Shown in pieces: positions 24,254 through 32,820 of a stretch of 53,710 nucleotides of DNA. Numbering within the stretch: the stretch's first letter is position 1; each line of letters opens with the position of its first letter. Position numbers and translations under genes: made by a program. This DNA comes from a candidate division TM6 bacterium UASB340 (GTDB lineage Bacteria > Babelota > Babeliae > Babelales > UASB340). The DNA is taken from positions 5,119 to 58,828 of the forward strand of contig LDIX01000002.1 of NCBI GenBank assembly GCA_001468925.1, in the 5' to 3' direction. Under the pieces are notes generated by a model that was not told where the DNA came from, made no database searches, and was given only the letters and a program-made list of their open reading frames with translations.

Positions 24254-24281
24254 TTGTTATATTTTTCAAATCGAATAATAT
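24254..24281 (+). promoter_or_regulatory. putative promoter for the exported kinase gene
   Basis: TTGTTA at 24254-24259 and TAATAT at 24276-24281, 16 bases apart, about 43 bases before the start codon. The gene has its own terminator (25419-25448), so it is probably a single-gene unit. Confidence 0.4.
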
Positions 24282-24324
24282 TATTACTATCTGAAATTTA
24301 ATTAAATATGGGGGTTGATAAATT

Positions 24325-25392
24325 ATGTTAAATAATTTTAAAAAATATTTTATAAGCGTTTTTTTTATATTTGCATCCTTTGTTTATTCAAATATTTTGG
24401 CACTTAATCAAAAAGTACAAAATCTCAATGAAGAGACACCAAACCTTAATCAAGAGATACCAAACCATGAAGAAATTGCTAAAGATATTTTAACTAAACA
24501 TGATTTTAAGGATATAACAAAAATAGGGCAAGGTACCGAAAAAATAGTATTCGGTGCAACAAGAATTGAAAATGATGAAAAAAAAGAAATGGCCTGTTTA
24601 TATTTTATTCCAGCAAATGATCCTGAAAAACGTTTTTTGCGCGAACTGAATTTACTACAAAAACTTAAACATCCAAATATAATTAAGTACTTAGGATATA
24701 TTTATGATAAACTAAACAAAATATACATCATATTCACAATCCGAGCAGAAAATTCGTTGCATTATTTTTTATGTCAATATTATAAAAATTTAAATATCAA
24801 ACATAAATTACAAATATCTCTTGGCGTAATAGCTGCTATAAATATGCTACATCACAATGATTTAGTTCACCAAGATATAAAACCGGATAATTTTTTATAT
24901 TCATATAATAAAGAAGCTGACTTTATAAATATTTGGTTAACAGACTTTACATTTACAAAAAAAGAAGAAGTTTCTGAATTTTTTAAAGGAACAATTTTTT
25001 ATACTCCTTCAGAAAATATATTAATTAAAAGTGTTGATATAAATAAACAACAAAAAACATATAACATTTCTAAAGCTGCAGATATACACTCATTTGGAGC
25101 AACTTTATACGAAATATTTTATGGTAAAATTTTTTTTAGAACTATAGCAAAAGAAAACGAAGAAGAAATAAAAAATATGCCCATATACAAAAATGATATA
25201 AAAAAAAGAGAACAAATAATTCAACTTATTGCAAATGGAGTAAGGCCAAAATTAGATGACTCTGTAGTTGAATACCCTATTATAAACGAAATAATAGAAA
25301 AATGTTGGAATCCAAATCCCAAAAAAAGACCTACTTCTTCAGAAATTTTGATTTGTTTAAAAGAACTTTATAGTAGAATTAATGATATTTAA
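24325..25392 (+). CDS. exported eukaryote-like protein kinase, possible pseudokinase
   Basis: A 355-residue protein: signal peptide or N-terminal anchor (1-26), a spacer with repeated PNLNQE-like units (about 33-48), then a kinase domain (about 60-350). The glycine-loop IGQGTEKIVFG (67-77), alphaC Glu107, HQDIKPDN (182-189; HRD with Arg changed to Gln), DFT (207-209; DFG with Gly changed to Thr), PSE (228-230; for APE) and ADIHSFGATLYEI are visible. The beta3 lysine expected at 92 (VAIK) is Leu (MACL). Loss of that lysine with an intact HxD-K-N and DFx core leaves activity open. GGGGG before the ATG supports the start. The signal peptide suggests it acts outside the cytoplasm, possibly on the host (inference). 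Confidence 0.85.
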   Translation: MLNNFKKYFISVFFIFASFVYSNILALNQKVQNLNEETPNLNQEIPNHEEIAKDILTKHDFKDITKIGQGTEKIVFGATRIENDEKKEMACLYFIPANDPEKRFLRELNLLQKLKHPNIIKYLGYIYDKLNKIYIIFTIRAENSLHYFLCQYYKNLNIKHKLQISLGVIAAINMLHHNDLVHQDIKPDNFLYSYNKEADFINIWLTDFTFTKKEEVSEFFKGTIFYTPSENILIKSVDINKQQKTYNISKAADIHSFGATLYEIFYGKIFFRTIAKENEEEIKNMPIYKNDIKKREQIIQLIANGVRPKLDDSVVEYPIINEIIEKCWNPNPKKRPTSSEILICLKELYSRINDI

Positions 25393-25416
25393 AGAATTTT
25401 TAAATTTACAATAATT

Positions 25417-26421
25417 TTAGAGCTGTTTAATTTCAAACAGCTCTTTATTTCTTTCTACCATAAATTTCGCATTATCAACCTGATGCGATGTATATCCGGT
25501 TCTTAATGGAAAAATAAAACTTCTTTTTTGAAAAAATTCAAGCTCAAAAAGAGTTCCCGCACCGGCTCTGGCAAAAACCAAATCTGATAATAAATAATAA
25601 TCTTTTAAATCTTGTCGATACGAAAAAACTATCGCTTGTATATTTAAATTTTTATAAAAATCTTGCCAATTGGTTTTATCTAATGCACCTGTTTGGTGAA
25701 TAACCTGAACATTATTTAATTCAAAATTGTCATGCAAACTATATTTTTCTAACCAACCTTTAAAATAATTATTTAAAGAAACGGAACCTTGAGACCCGCC
25801 CAATACAAAAATAGTTTTTTTATTAATATCAAAATTAACATTATCTTGCAGATTTATCTGACTTAAAAGCTTTTGTTTATCAAAAATTTTATCTTGTTCA
25901 GAATATCTTAACGGATAATTTGTTAGATTTATTTTGTTTTGTAATTTTTTAGAAAAATAATGTTTACTATTTTCAAAAACAATATTTATTTTAGTCGCCA
26001 ATTTAGACAAAAATTTTATTGCTTTACCGGGAACAACATTTAATTCATATAAAATTATATCTTGCTTATATCTTTTTGCAGCCAAACAAACAGGAATTGC
26101 TAAATATCCACCGGTAGAAATTACAGTTATATTTTTATATCTTTTAATCCAATAAATAGCTCTAAAATAACTGAAAATAAATTGCCAAATAAATTTAGGG
26201 TATAAATAAACTTTTTTTCCTGGGAAGTTAGATAACTTTAAATATATTTTTTTTTCAATAAAACTATTATTATCTAAAATAGTTTTATCCAAATTCTTAA
26301 CCCCTGTAAAAAAGACAACGTTACCTAAATTTTTAATTTTCCATTCTTTTGCCAAAATTAGTGCAGGCAAAATATGTCCACCTGAACCTGAAGCAACAAC
26401 AAATAAAGTTTTTTCATTCAT
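25417..26421 (-). CDS. murG: MurG, lipid II synthase (C-terminally short)
   Basis: Adds GlcNAc to lipid I to make lipid II on the inner face of the membrane. The 334-residue protein has VVASGSGGHILPALILAKEW (N-terminal, with the G-loop GSGGH), STGGYLAIP, GGSQGS in the UDP-GlcNAc region, and GAGTLFELEFFQ. After TSHQVDNAKFMVERNKELFE the protein ends. Typical MurG continues about 50 more residues after the HQxxNA motif, including the helix that packs back on the N-terminal domain. The missing end coincides with the terminator hairpin shared with the convergent kinase gene. The catalytic and substrate motifs are present. It is the last gene after the TPR lipoprotein (three-base gap). Confidence 0.88.
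   Translation of the reverse strand: MNEKTLFVVASGSGGHILPALILAKEWKIKNLGNVVFFTGVKNLDKTILDNNSFIEKKIYLKLSNFPGKKVYLYPKFIWQFIFSYFRAIYWIKRYKNITVISTGGYLAIPVCLAAKRYKQDIILYELNVVPGKAIKFLSKLATKINIVFENSKHYFSKKLQNKINLTNYPLRYSEQDKIFDKQKLLSQINLQDNVNFDINKKTIFVLGGSQGSVSLNNYFKGWLEKYSLHDNFELNNVQVIHQTGALDKTNWQDFYKNLNIQAIVFSYRQDLKDYYLLSDLVFARAGAGTLFELEFFQKRSFIFPLRTGYTSHQVDNAKFMVERNKELFEIKQL
25419..25448 (+). terminator. terminator of the kinase gene inside the murG 3' end
   Basis: Perfect 10-base stem AGAGCTGTTT (25419-25428) with AAACAGCTCT (25435-25444), six-base loop, and TTATTTC after it. On the other strand the same DNA encodes the last nine residues of MurG. It is a better terminator in the plus direction. 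Confidence 0.72.
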
Positions 26422-26424
26422 AAA

Positions 26425-28014
26425 TTATTTTCCAACTGATTTTGCCATTTCTAAATGCTTTAAGACTTCAGAATCATTTGCATTAAAACTCAATGCTTTC
26501 TCAAACATATTTATTGCTTCTTCTGTTTTACCCATTTTAAATAGAACAAAGCCTTTTGTATCAATATAATAATAAGATTCTGGTTTTTCTTTTAATGCCA
26601 AATCAATATGAACTAGAGCATCCTCAAGTTTTAAATTATTTTGAGCATAAAAATAGGCAAGTAAATTATGAATGGAAGAATAAGCCGGTTGATATTTTAA
26701 TGCATTTAACAATATGGCTTCAACTTTATCATTTTGACCGGATATAAATCTTATATAAGCGGTTTGGAATAATATTTTTGACTTAAGCCCATTATCTTTG
26801 GTTATATCAAATAATTTTTTACAATAAGAAAGAACCTTTGATCTATCATTTTTTTCAAAATTTAAATCTATTAATGCCGATACCAAATTTTGATTGGAAC
26901 TATTTTTTTCAACAAGTTCTAAAACTTTAATAATTGAATTTACATCAACTTTAGCTCTTCTTAATAACAATAAAACTTGTAAAACTTCTTTATTTTCCGG
27001 ATCTGAAATTAACCAATCTTTAAGCATATCCATAGCCATATTTGATTTTCCTGTTGAAACCAAAATTTCTATTTTTAAAAATTTTGCATCTTTAAAATCA
27101 GGATTTTGGGCAAGCAATTCATCAAGTTTTGATAAAGCCATAGCAGCCTTTCCGGCTCGCCAATTAATTAAAGATAAATCAAAAATTTGTGTTGGTGTTT
27201 TATCTTTTACTTTTTCCAAGACATCACTGGCTTCATCAAATCTTTTTTCTACAAATAACAATCTTACAAGCTGCTTTTCAACTGTTTCGTCAGAACCAAC
27301 AATATCTAAAAATTTTTTATACCCGGCAATTGCCCCTTGAATATAACCTTGCTGTTCTTGTATTATAGCTTTTAACAACCAGCCACGCTCAAAATCAGGA
27401 AACAATTCCAAACTTTTATTTATATAATTTAAAGCCTGTTGTTCCATATTTTTTTGCAAATATACCTTTGATGCTAAAAAATAAAATAAAAACTGTTTTG
27501 ATTCTAAATTTTGATCTTTTATACACTCATCAATAACCGTCAAAGCTTCATCAAGTTTTCCGGTTTTTATAAGATTTAAAACTTTAAAATATGATAATTG
27601 AAGATCATGAGGATTTTCTTTAATTAATTTATTTATAAAATTTGAAGCTTTTTCGCCATGGCCAAGATGCAAATATGATTGCGCAAATATTTTTTCTATA
27701 TCCAAATTACCCTTAAATACATCTTTTACTTTTTGATCCAAATTAACTATTTTATCAAATTGATTTGTTTCGAATAAAAATCTTATATACCGTTCTTTTG
27801 CATAAATAGAATTTTCCGTTTTTTCTAATTTTTCAAAATTTTGCATTGCAGAATTATAATCACCACTCATATAATCAACACATCCACGCATATATGTTTC
27901 ATAATTATTTGCATTTGCCCCTGAATTATCTTTTACATTAACCATTTGCATTGAATGGCAAGCAACCATAATAAAATTAATAAAAACAAAATTAAAAATT
28001 TTTTTATTTAACAT
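26425..28014 (-). CDS. TPR-repeat lipoprotein
   Basis: A 529-residue protein with a hydrophobic N terminus and Cys19 in FIMVAC, a plausible lipobox, so it may be anchored in a membrane. The rest is a long chain of tetratricopeptide repeats (about 30-525). Units with the W-L-G-Y-A-F-A-P spacing are clear near the C terminus (SIHNLLAYFYAQNNLKLEDA, YIDTKGFVLFKMGKTEEAI). TPR arrays are protein-binding scaffolds; no enzymatic motif is seen. It overlaps the DciA-like gene by 11 bases and lies three bases before murG, so the three form an operon. Confidence 0.82.
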   Translation of the reverse strand: MLNKKIFNFVFINFIMVACHSMQMVNVKDNSGANANNYETYMRGCVDYMSGDYNSAMQNFEKLEKTENSIYAKERYIRFLFETNQFDKIVNLDQKVKDVFKGNLDIEKIFAQSYLHLGHGEKASNFINKLIKENPHDLQLSYFKVLNLIKTGKLDEALTVIDECIKDQNLESKQFLFYFLASKVYLQKNMEQQALNYINKSLELFPDFERGWLLKAIIQEQQGYIQGAIAGYKKFLDIVGSDETVEKQLVRLLFVEKRFDEASDVLEKVKDKTPTQIFDLSLINWRAGKAAMALSKLDELLAQNPDFKDAKFLKIEILVSTGKSNMAMDMLKDWLISDPENKEVLQVLLLLRRAKVDVNSIIKVLELVEKNSSNQNLVSALIDLNFEKNDRSKVLSYCKKLFDITKDNGLKSKILFQTAYIRFISGQNDKVEAILLNALKYQPAYSSIHNLLAYFYAQNNLKLEDALVHIDLALKEKPESYYYIDTKGFVLFKMGKTEEAINMFEKALSFNANDSEVLKHLEMAKSVGK

Positions 28015-28462
28015 ACTTCTCCTTTTTACTCTTAAAATAAAAATCTTTTAATAAACTTTTAAGTTCATCATCTTTAATTTTACCTAAATTTGAATATTCA
28101 ACACTATTTAGTGAAATTTTTTTAGGTTCTGTATTATTATGTTTAGAATTTAAATATAATTTTGCAGTATCTTTTAAATTTGACGTTTGTTTTTTTATCA
28201 CCTGAAATTTTATATATTTTATGCGTTCATATTCAAATAAAGAATTTATTTTTTCTCTCAAAACATCTGAAAGCATATACATTTCATGAGCCCATGCCGG
28301 ATGAGTTACACCTAAAAGTAAAAAATTTCTTTCCACTTTTAATATAACCACTTTATCACTTAAACTTCCAAGGACTTTGTCCCAATTATTAAATAATTTA
28401 ACTTTCCATTCATCCTGTTTTGGTACAAAATTATTTAATAATTCAGAAATATGCTTAAACAC
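28004..28462 (-). CDS. DUF721 / DciA-like protein
   Basis: A 152-residue protein. The first about 100 residues match the DUF721 pattern: a WDKVLG near residue 28, VVILKVERNFLLLGVTHPAWAHEMY (aromatic strand) and a helix LREKINSLFEY. In other bacteria members of this family (DciA) load or interact with the replicative helicase DnaB. The C-terminal tail is basic and variable. Confidence in the family is fair; the helicase role is by analogy. It overlaps the TPR gene by 11 bases and diverges from transketolase. Confidence 0.7.
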   Translation of the reverse strand: MFKHISELLNNFVPKQDEWKVKLFNNWDKVLGSLSDKVVILKVERNFLLLGVTHPAWAHEMYMLSDVLREKINSLFEYERIKYIKFQVIKKQTSNLKDTAKLYLNSKHNNTEPKKISLNSVEYSNLGKIKDDELKSLLKDFYFKSKKEKYVK

Positions 28463-28550
28463 AAAACACCATTAAAATATTTTATCACTTGCCATACGAT
28501 TTTTTTTAGCATAAATATTATTTATTATATTATAACTATAAGGATATCAA

Positions 28551-30437
28551 ATGGAAAATAAATTGACCCCGGAAAAATTAAATTTATTAAAACAAGTCGC
28601 TTTAAACTTAAGAATTGATAGTGTAAAAGCAACAACTGAAAGTAAATCAGGACACCCAACATCTTGCATGGCAATAGCAGATTTAGTAAGTGTAATCTTT
28701 TTTAAATTTTTAAAATACGATATTAAAAATCCTAAAAACCCAAATAACGACAGATTTATATTGTCTATTGGGCACACAATTCCAATAATTTATGCTGCAT
28801 GGAAAAATTTAAATGTAATAACGGAAAAAGAACTTTTAGATTTAAGAAAATTTAATTCTGTGTTGGAAGGACATCCTACCCCAAGATTTGAATATAATGA
28901 AGCCGCTACAGGCTCTCTAGGCCAAGGTTTGGCAATTGGTGTAGGTATGGCATTAAACGCAAAACATGACAAACTTGATTATAAAACATTTGTCATGATT
29001 GGTGATGGCGAAGCCGCAGAAGGCTCCGTGTGGGAAGCAGCAGAACTGGCAACTCATTACAAATTGGATAATTTGATTACCATCTTAGATTGTAACAGAC
29101 TTGGGCAATCTGGCGAAAGCATTCACGGACATGATGTTGAAAAATTTGAAAGAAAATTTCAAGCGTTTGGATTTAAAACTTTTTCCATAGACGGCCATAA
29201 TATTCAAGAAATTTTTGATACTTTAAATTCGGCTTATAACATAAAAAATCAGCCTGTAGCAATAATCGCAAAAACATTTAAAGGCAGTGGATTACAAGAA
29301 ATCGAAAATAAAAATGGGCATCACGGAAAACCATTTAAACAGGAAGAATTGGAAAACATAATTAAAGAACTTGAATCTCGATTTAAGTTAAAATATCAAA
29401 ACATAAAATACACTCCGGAATTACCAAATAAAACAAATATAAATTTAGAAAAAGAAAAAATAAAAATAAGCTTAAACACAGATTCAAATACAAATTTTTT
29501 TGATTTAGACCAAAAAATAGCTACTAGAAAAGCATTTGGTTATGCGCTACAAGCTTTGGGTAATGCCAATAAAAACATTTTTGTACTTGATGCAGATGTA
29601 CAAAACTCTACATACACAGAAATATTTGTTCAAAAACATCCTGAAAGATTTATTCAATGTTTTATAGCAGAGCAAAATATGATTGGTGTTTCAACCGGCC
29701 TAGAATCTCGCGGCAAAATTCCATTTGCTGCAACATTTGGTGCTTTTTTTACAAGAGCATTTGATCAGATAAGAATGGCAGGAATTGGCCGAAATGCGCT
29801 TAGACTTTGCGGCTCTCATTGTGGCGTTTCAATAGGCGAAGACGGTCCATCACAGATGGCTTTGGAAGATATTGCTATGTTTAGAACAATTCCAAATTCT
29901 ATTGTGTTATACCCTTCTGACGGAGTGTCGGCATATAAATTAACTGAACTGATGGCCAATTATTATGACGGTGTTTCGTATTTAAGAACTTCAAGACCGG
30001 AAACAATAAATATTTATAATAAAAACGAAGAGTTTAAGATAGGCGGATGCAAAATTTTACGCCAAAGTAAAAATGACAAAATTTGTATAATTGCAGCAGG
30101 AATAACATTACACGAATCATTAAAAGCTTATGAAGAATTAAAAAAACAAAATATTAATGTTTCCGTTATAGATTTATATTCGATAAAACCTCTGGATAAA
30201 AATACAATAATTGATATTGCTCAAAAATCCGAAAATAAAATATTGACCGTAGAAGACCATTATATCCAAGGTGGTCTTGGTGAAGCTTTAGCATCAGAAC
30301 TTTCTAATACAAATATCGTAATAGAAAAATTAGCTGTAACAAAAATTCCTAGATCAGGCACGCCTGCAGAACTTCTAAATTTTGAAGAAATAAATGCCAA
30401 AACTATTGTTCAAAAAATTATAGCTATTTGTTGTTGA
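28551..30437 (+). CDS. tkt: transketolase
   Basis: Thiamine diphosphate enzyme that moves two-carbon units in the non-oxidative pentose phosphate pathway. The 628-residue protein has SGHPTS (33-38), GHTIP (74-78), the ThDP motif GDGEAAEGSVWEAA (151-164) with CNR about 30 residues later, and a C-terminal pyrimidine-binding domain with GVSIGEDGPSQMALED and EQNMIGVSTGLESRG. The length is between the E. coli and the eukaryote-like short forms. Together with transaldolase (8585) it forms the core of pentose interconversion. The start has GGA upstream. No regulator is adjacent. Confidence 0.95.
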   Translation: MENKLTPEKLNLLKQVALNLRIDSVKATTESKSGHPTSCMAIADLVSVIFFKFLKYDIKNPKNPNNDRFILSIGHTIPIIYAAWKNLNVITEKELLDLRKFNSVLEGHPTPRFEYNEAATGSLGQGLAIGVGMALNAKHDKLDYKTFVMIGDGEAAEGSVWEAAELATHYKLDNLITILDCNRLGQSGESIHGHDVEKFERKFQAFGFKTFSIDGHNIQEIFDTLNSAYNIKNQPVAIIAKTFKGSGLQEIENKNGHHGKPFKQEELENIIKELESRFKLKYQNIKYTPELPNKTNINLEKEKIKISLNTDSNTNFFDLDQKIATRKAFGYALQALGNANKNIFVLDADVQNSTYTEIFVQKHPERFIQCFIAEQNMIGVSTGLESRGKIPFAATFGAFFTRAFDQIRMAGIGRNALRLCGSHCGVSIGEDGPSQMALEDIAMFRTIPNSIVLYPSDGVSAYKLTELMANYYDGVSYLRTSRPETINIYNKNEEFKIGGCKILRQSKNDKICIIAAGITLHESLKAYEELKKQNINVSVIDLYSIKPLDKNTIIDIAQKSENKILTVEDHYIQGGLGEALASELSNTNIVIEKLAVTKIPRSGTPAELLNFEEINAKTIVQKIIAICC

Positions 30438-30513
30438 CAAAAATTTCAAAATGCACGACGCTATTCAACTTGTAGGAATATCTTTTTAACAACATCCATT
30501 AAGGGAGTTTTTG

Positions 30514-32679
30514 ATGTTAGAGTTAACAAAAAACAAGCTACTGCTTTTAGCATTTTTAACTGCAGTTATGATTTCAGATTCAAATGCAAAAAACAATGCT
30601 GCAAATAGCATAACAAATAAAAATCAACAGATGTCTGTAGATAATTTAGATCCTGATTTAGGAGACTTTGTAGATGATGAAGACGTTTTAACCCCGGAAT
30701 TAAAATCCAAAGAATTACCAACATTTGCCGCAGTAGAACAACCATTGTCCAAACCAAAAATAACATTTAAAAAAGATGATTTGGAAGTTATTTTCGGTGG
30801 CAAAATTAGAGTTGAATATGATAATTATTTAAACAACAATTATTTGAATAACAAAATTCCTGATGATATCGGTTTTTTCAAAGAAACCGTAGATTTAACA
30901 GTTGATGCAATTTTTGGCGAAGAAAAATGTGGACACAGAGCCGTTGAAGCATTTTTGGATTTGCGCATGAAAAATAAATGGGGTGTTGTTGGTGCTTATA
31001 AAAGTACAACTGCAGCAGAAATAACACTTGATGGAATTTCGCTCGGAGAACATGCTCACTATTCAAGCCGCCCAAACCCATGGTTTAAAGATGCATGGTT
31101 AATGGTAAGCTTAAACAAAATTTTCAACTCAAAAAACGATAAAATACAATATTTCAAAATTGGATGGTTCCCATTTCAACTTGGCAGAGGTGTAGCTCTT
31201 GGAAGTATTTATGGAGCAGTAGAAGAAGCATTAGGCTTGTTTAGCTATAATGCAGATGCATCTGCGCCAGGACTTGTTTTAAACGGCGAACTTATCAAAA
31301 ATAAATTATGGTACGATTTATATTACGCAAAATTTGAAGAAAAAAGTGCATCCATAGACGATACATTTAACAACACAGTAAAAATAAATCATGTTGGCAG
31401 AAGATCAAATCCATACAGAGGTAATGGAAAAGATGATGAACTTTGGGCTGCAAGGTTAAAAATTAGACCATTTGATAATAAATCAGATGGAAGATGGGAC
31501 ATTGAGCCATACATATATTTTAATGAAGCTTCAGACCAAAAAGTAGAAGTTGCAAATGATACAAAAACACAACTTGGAGCTTATGGATTTGAAACCAGAT
31601 ATAAAAAGAATAAATTTAAAATCGGCAGCGAAATAGCATTCAATTATGGTCAAGAAAAATTGTATTCCATCGATAGAAATAAAGCACAACTTGCAGTAGT
31701 TAAAACCGATGGAAAAATTCCAACAAATATTTCAGACATGATCGATATAACGGCAGACAACTCTTATGGCGCCGGCATGTTATACAAAGGCTATAGTCAT
31801 GTATTGGTAAATGGTGGGGATATGAATAATAAATCTGCACCGGTAAATAGTGCTTCAACAGGTGCAATTTACAACAGTACAAATATAAATAAAACAGTTG
31901 CATATCCAAACGGTGGAGATAACAACGAAAGATTGATAAATAAATCAAATAGAATTCGTCCTGAATATACAAACGATTTCGAAGGATATATGGCAATATT
32001 TGATGCAAGATATCAAGCAACAAAAACTTTAAAAATTGCAGCCGAATTAGGATATGCATCAGGAGATAATGATCCAACAATAAATGAAATAAATAAAAAT
32101 TATCATGGATTTATTGGACTACATGAATTATACATGGGTAAAAGAGTCTTTGCACCGATGGTACTTGGTGAAAGATATATACCAAGATTAAGAGGACTTG
32201 TAGCCGGACAAAAAGAAGTTGATGGATTTAGAGCCAAAATAGATAATAATTTTACAGATTTAACATACTTTGGTGTTGGTGCAACATGGAAACCGGCAAG
32301 TTATGAAAAAAATAGATTTAAGATAAATCCAAACTTAGTATTTTTCTGGAAAAATGATGATTCTTATAAATATAATTTGGATACCGCAAATCCTGATAAC
32401 AGCCAAGTATCAAGCACGCAAAAAGCAAGAAGCTTCTTGGGTACGGAAATAAGTTTGATATTAAATTATGAATTGATAAAAGACTTAACACTTGGTGCTA
32501 TCGTTTCATTCTTTGCTCCCGGAACATTTTATAAAGATGTAAAAGGCGTACCGATTAGAGGCGATTTTTATAGAGACAAAATTCCTTCAGATGCTCGTAC
32601 AGGTCTTAATCCAGCAGATTACAGAATCTCCGATGATAATGCATTTTGGGGTGTTATATCTTTAGAATATAGATTCTAA
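30514..32679 (+). CDS. outer-membrane beta-barrel protein, porin-like
   Basis: A 721-residue protein. ATG at 30514 is chosen because GGGAG lies at 30503-30507; a TTG one codon earlier is less likely. The signal peptide (about 1-25) ends in SNA. Alternating hydrophobic/polar strands with many aromatic residues run through the C-terminal three quarters, and the chain ends in VISLEYRF with a C-terminal Phe, the outer-membrane sorting signal. An acidic linker (about 40-70) precedes the barrel. Similarity to alginate/porin-type barrels is by feel, so the solute is unknown. It is followed by a strong terminator at 32701. Confidence 0.85.
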   Translation: MLELTKNKLLLLAFLTAVMISDSNAKNNAANSITNKNQQMSVDNLDPDLGDFVDDEDVLTPELKSKELPTFAAVEQPLSKPKITFKKDDLEVIFGGKIRVEYDNYLNNNYLNNKIPDDIGFFKETVDLTVDAIFGEEKCGHRAVEAFLDLRMKNKWGVVGAYKSTTAAEITLDGISLGEHAHYSSRPNPWFKDAWLMVSLNKIFNSKNDKIQYFKIGWFPFQLGRGVALGSIYGAVEEALGLFSYNADASAPGLVLNGELIKNKLWYDLYYAKFEEKSASIDDTFNNTVKINHVGRRSNPYRGNGKDDELWAARLKIRPFDNKSDGRWDIEPYIYFNEASDQKVEVANDTKTQLGAYGFETRYKKNKFKIGSEIAFNYGQEKLYSIDRNKAQLAVVKTDGKIPTNISDMIDITADNSYGAGMLYKGYSHVLVNGGDMNNKSAPVNSASTGAIYNSTNINKTVAYPNGGDNNERLINKSNRIRPEYTNDFEGYMAIFDARYQATKTLKIAAELGYASGDNDPTINEINKNYHGFIGLHELYMGKRVFAPMVLGERYIPRLRGLVAGQKEVDGFRAKIDNNFTDLTYFGVGATWKPASYEKNRFKINPNLVFFWKNDDSYKYNLDTANPDNSQVSSTQKARSFLGTEISLILNYELIKDLTLGAIVSFFAPGTFYKDVKGVPIRGDFYRDKIPSDARTGLNPADYRISDDNAFWGVISLEYRF

Positions 32680-32700
32680 AATTAGTATATAATTTTTTAA

Positions 32701-32732
32701 AAAAAGAGGTGGAATTGTTTCCACCTCTTTTT
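32701..32732 (+). terminator. Rho-independent terminator after the porin-like gene
   Basis: AAAAAGAGGTGGA (32701-32713) pairs with TCCACCTCTTTTT (32720-32732), leaving a six-base middle (ATTGTT). The A/T ends make it usable in both directions. It lies 21 bases after the stop. Confidence 0.88.
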
Positions 32733-32734
32733 GC

Positions 32735-32765
32735 TTATACAATTTTTTTACAACTTTGCTATACT
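32735..32765 (+). promoter_or_regulatory. putative promoter for the aspS operon
   Basis: TATACT at 32760-32765 with TTATAC at 32735-32740, 19 bases apart (ATACAA at 32737 would give 17). It is directly downstream of the terminator and about 55 bases before aspS. Confidence 0.4.
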
Positions 32766-32820
32766 TTACGAGTAAAAAACAGTTTTATAGATATAAATTC
32801 TATAATTTTAAGGATTTAAA

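Noticed and set aside
30434-30467. TTGACA overlapping the tkt stop codon as promoter for the porin-like gene
   Set aside because: The only nearby -10 (TATTCA) is 22 bases away, too far for a standard promoter.
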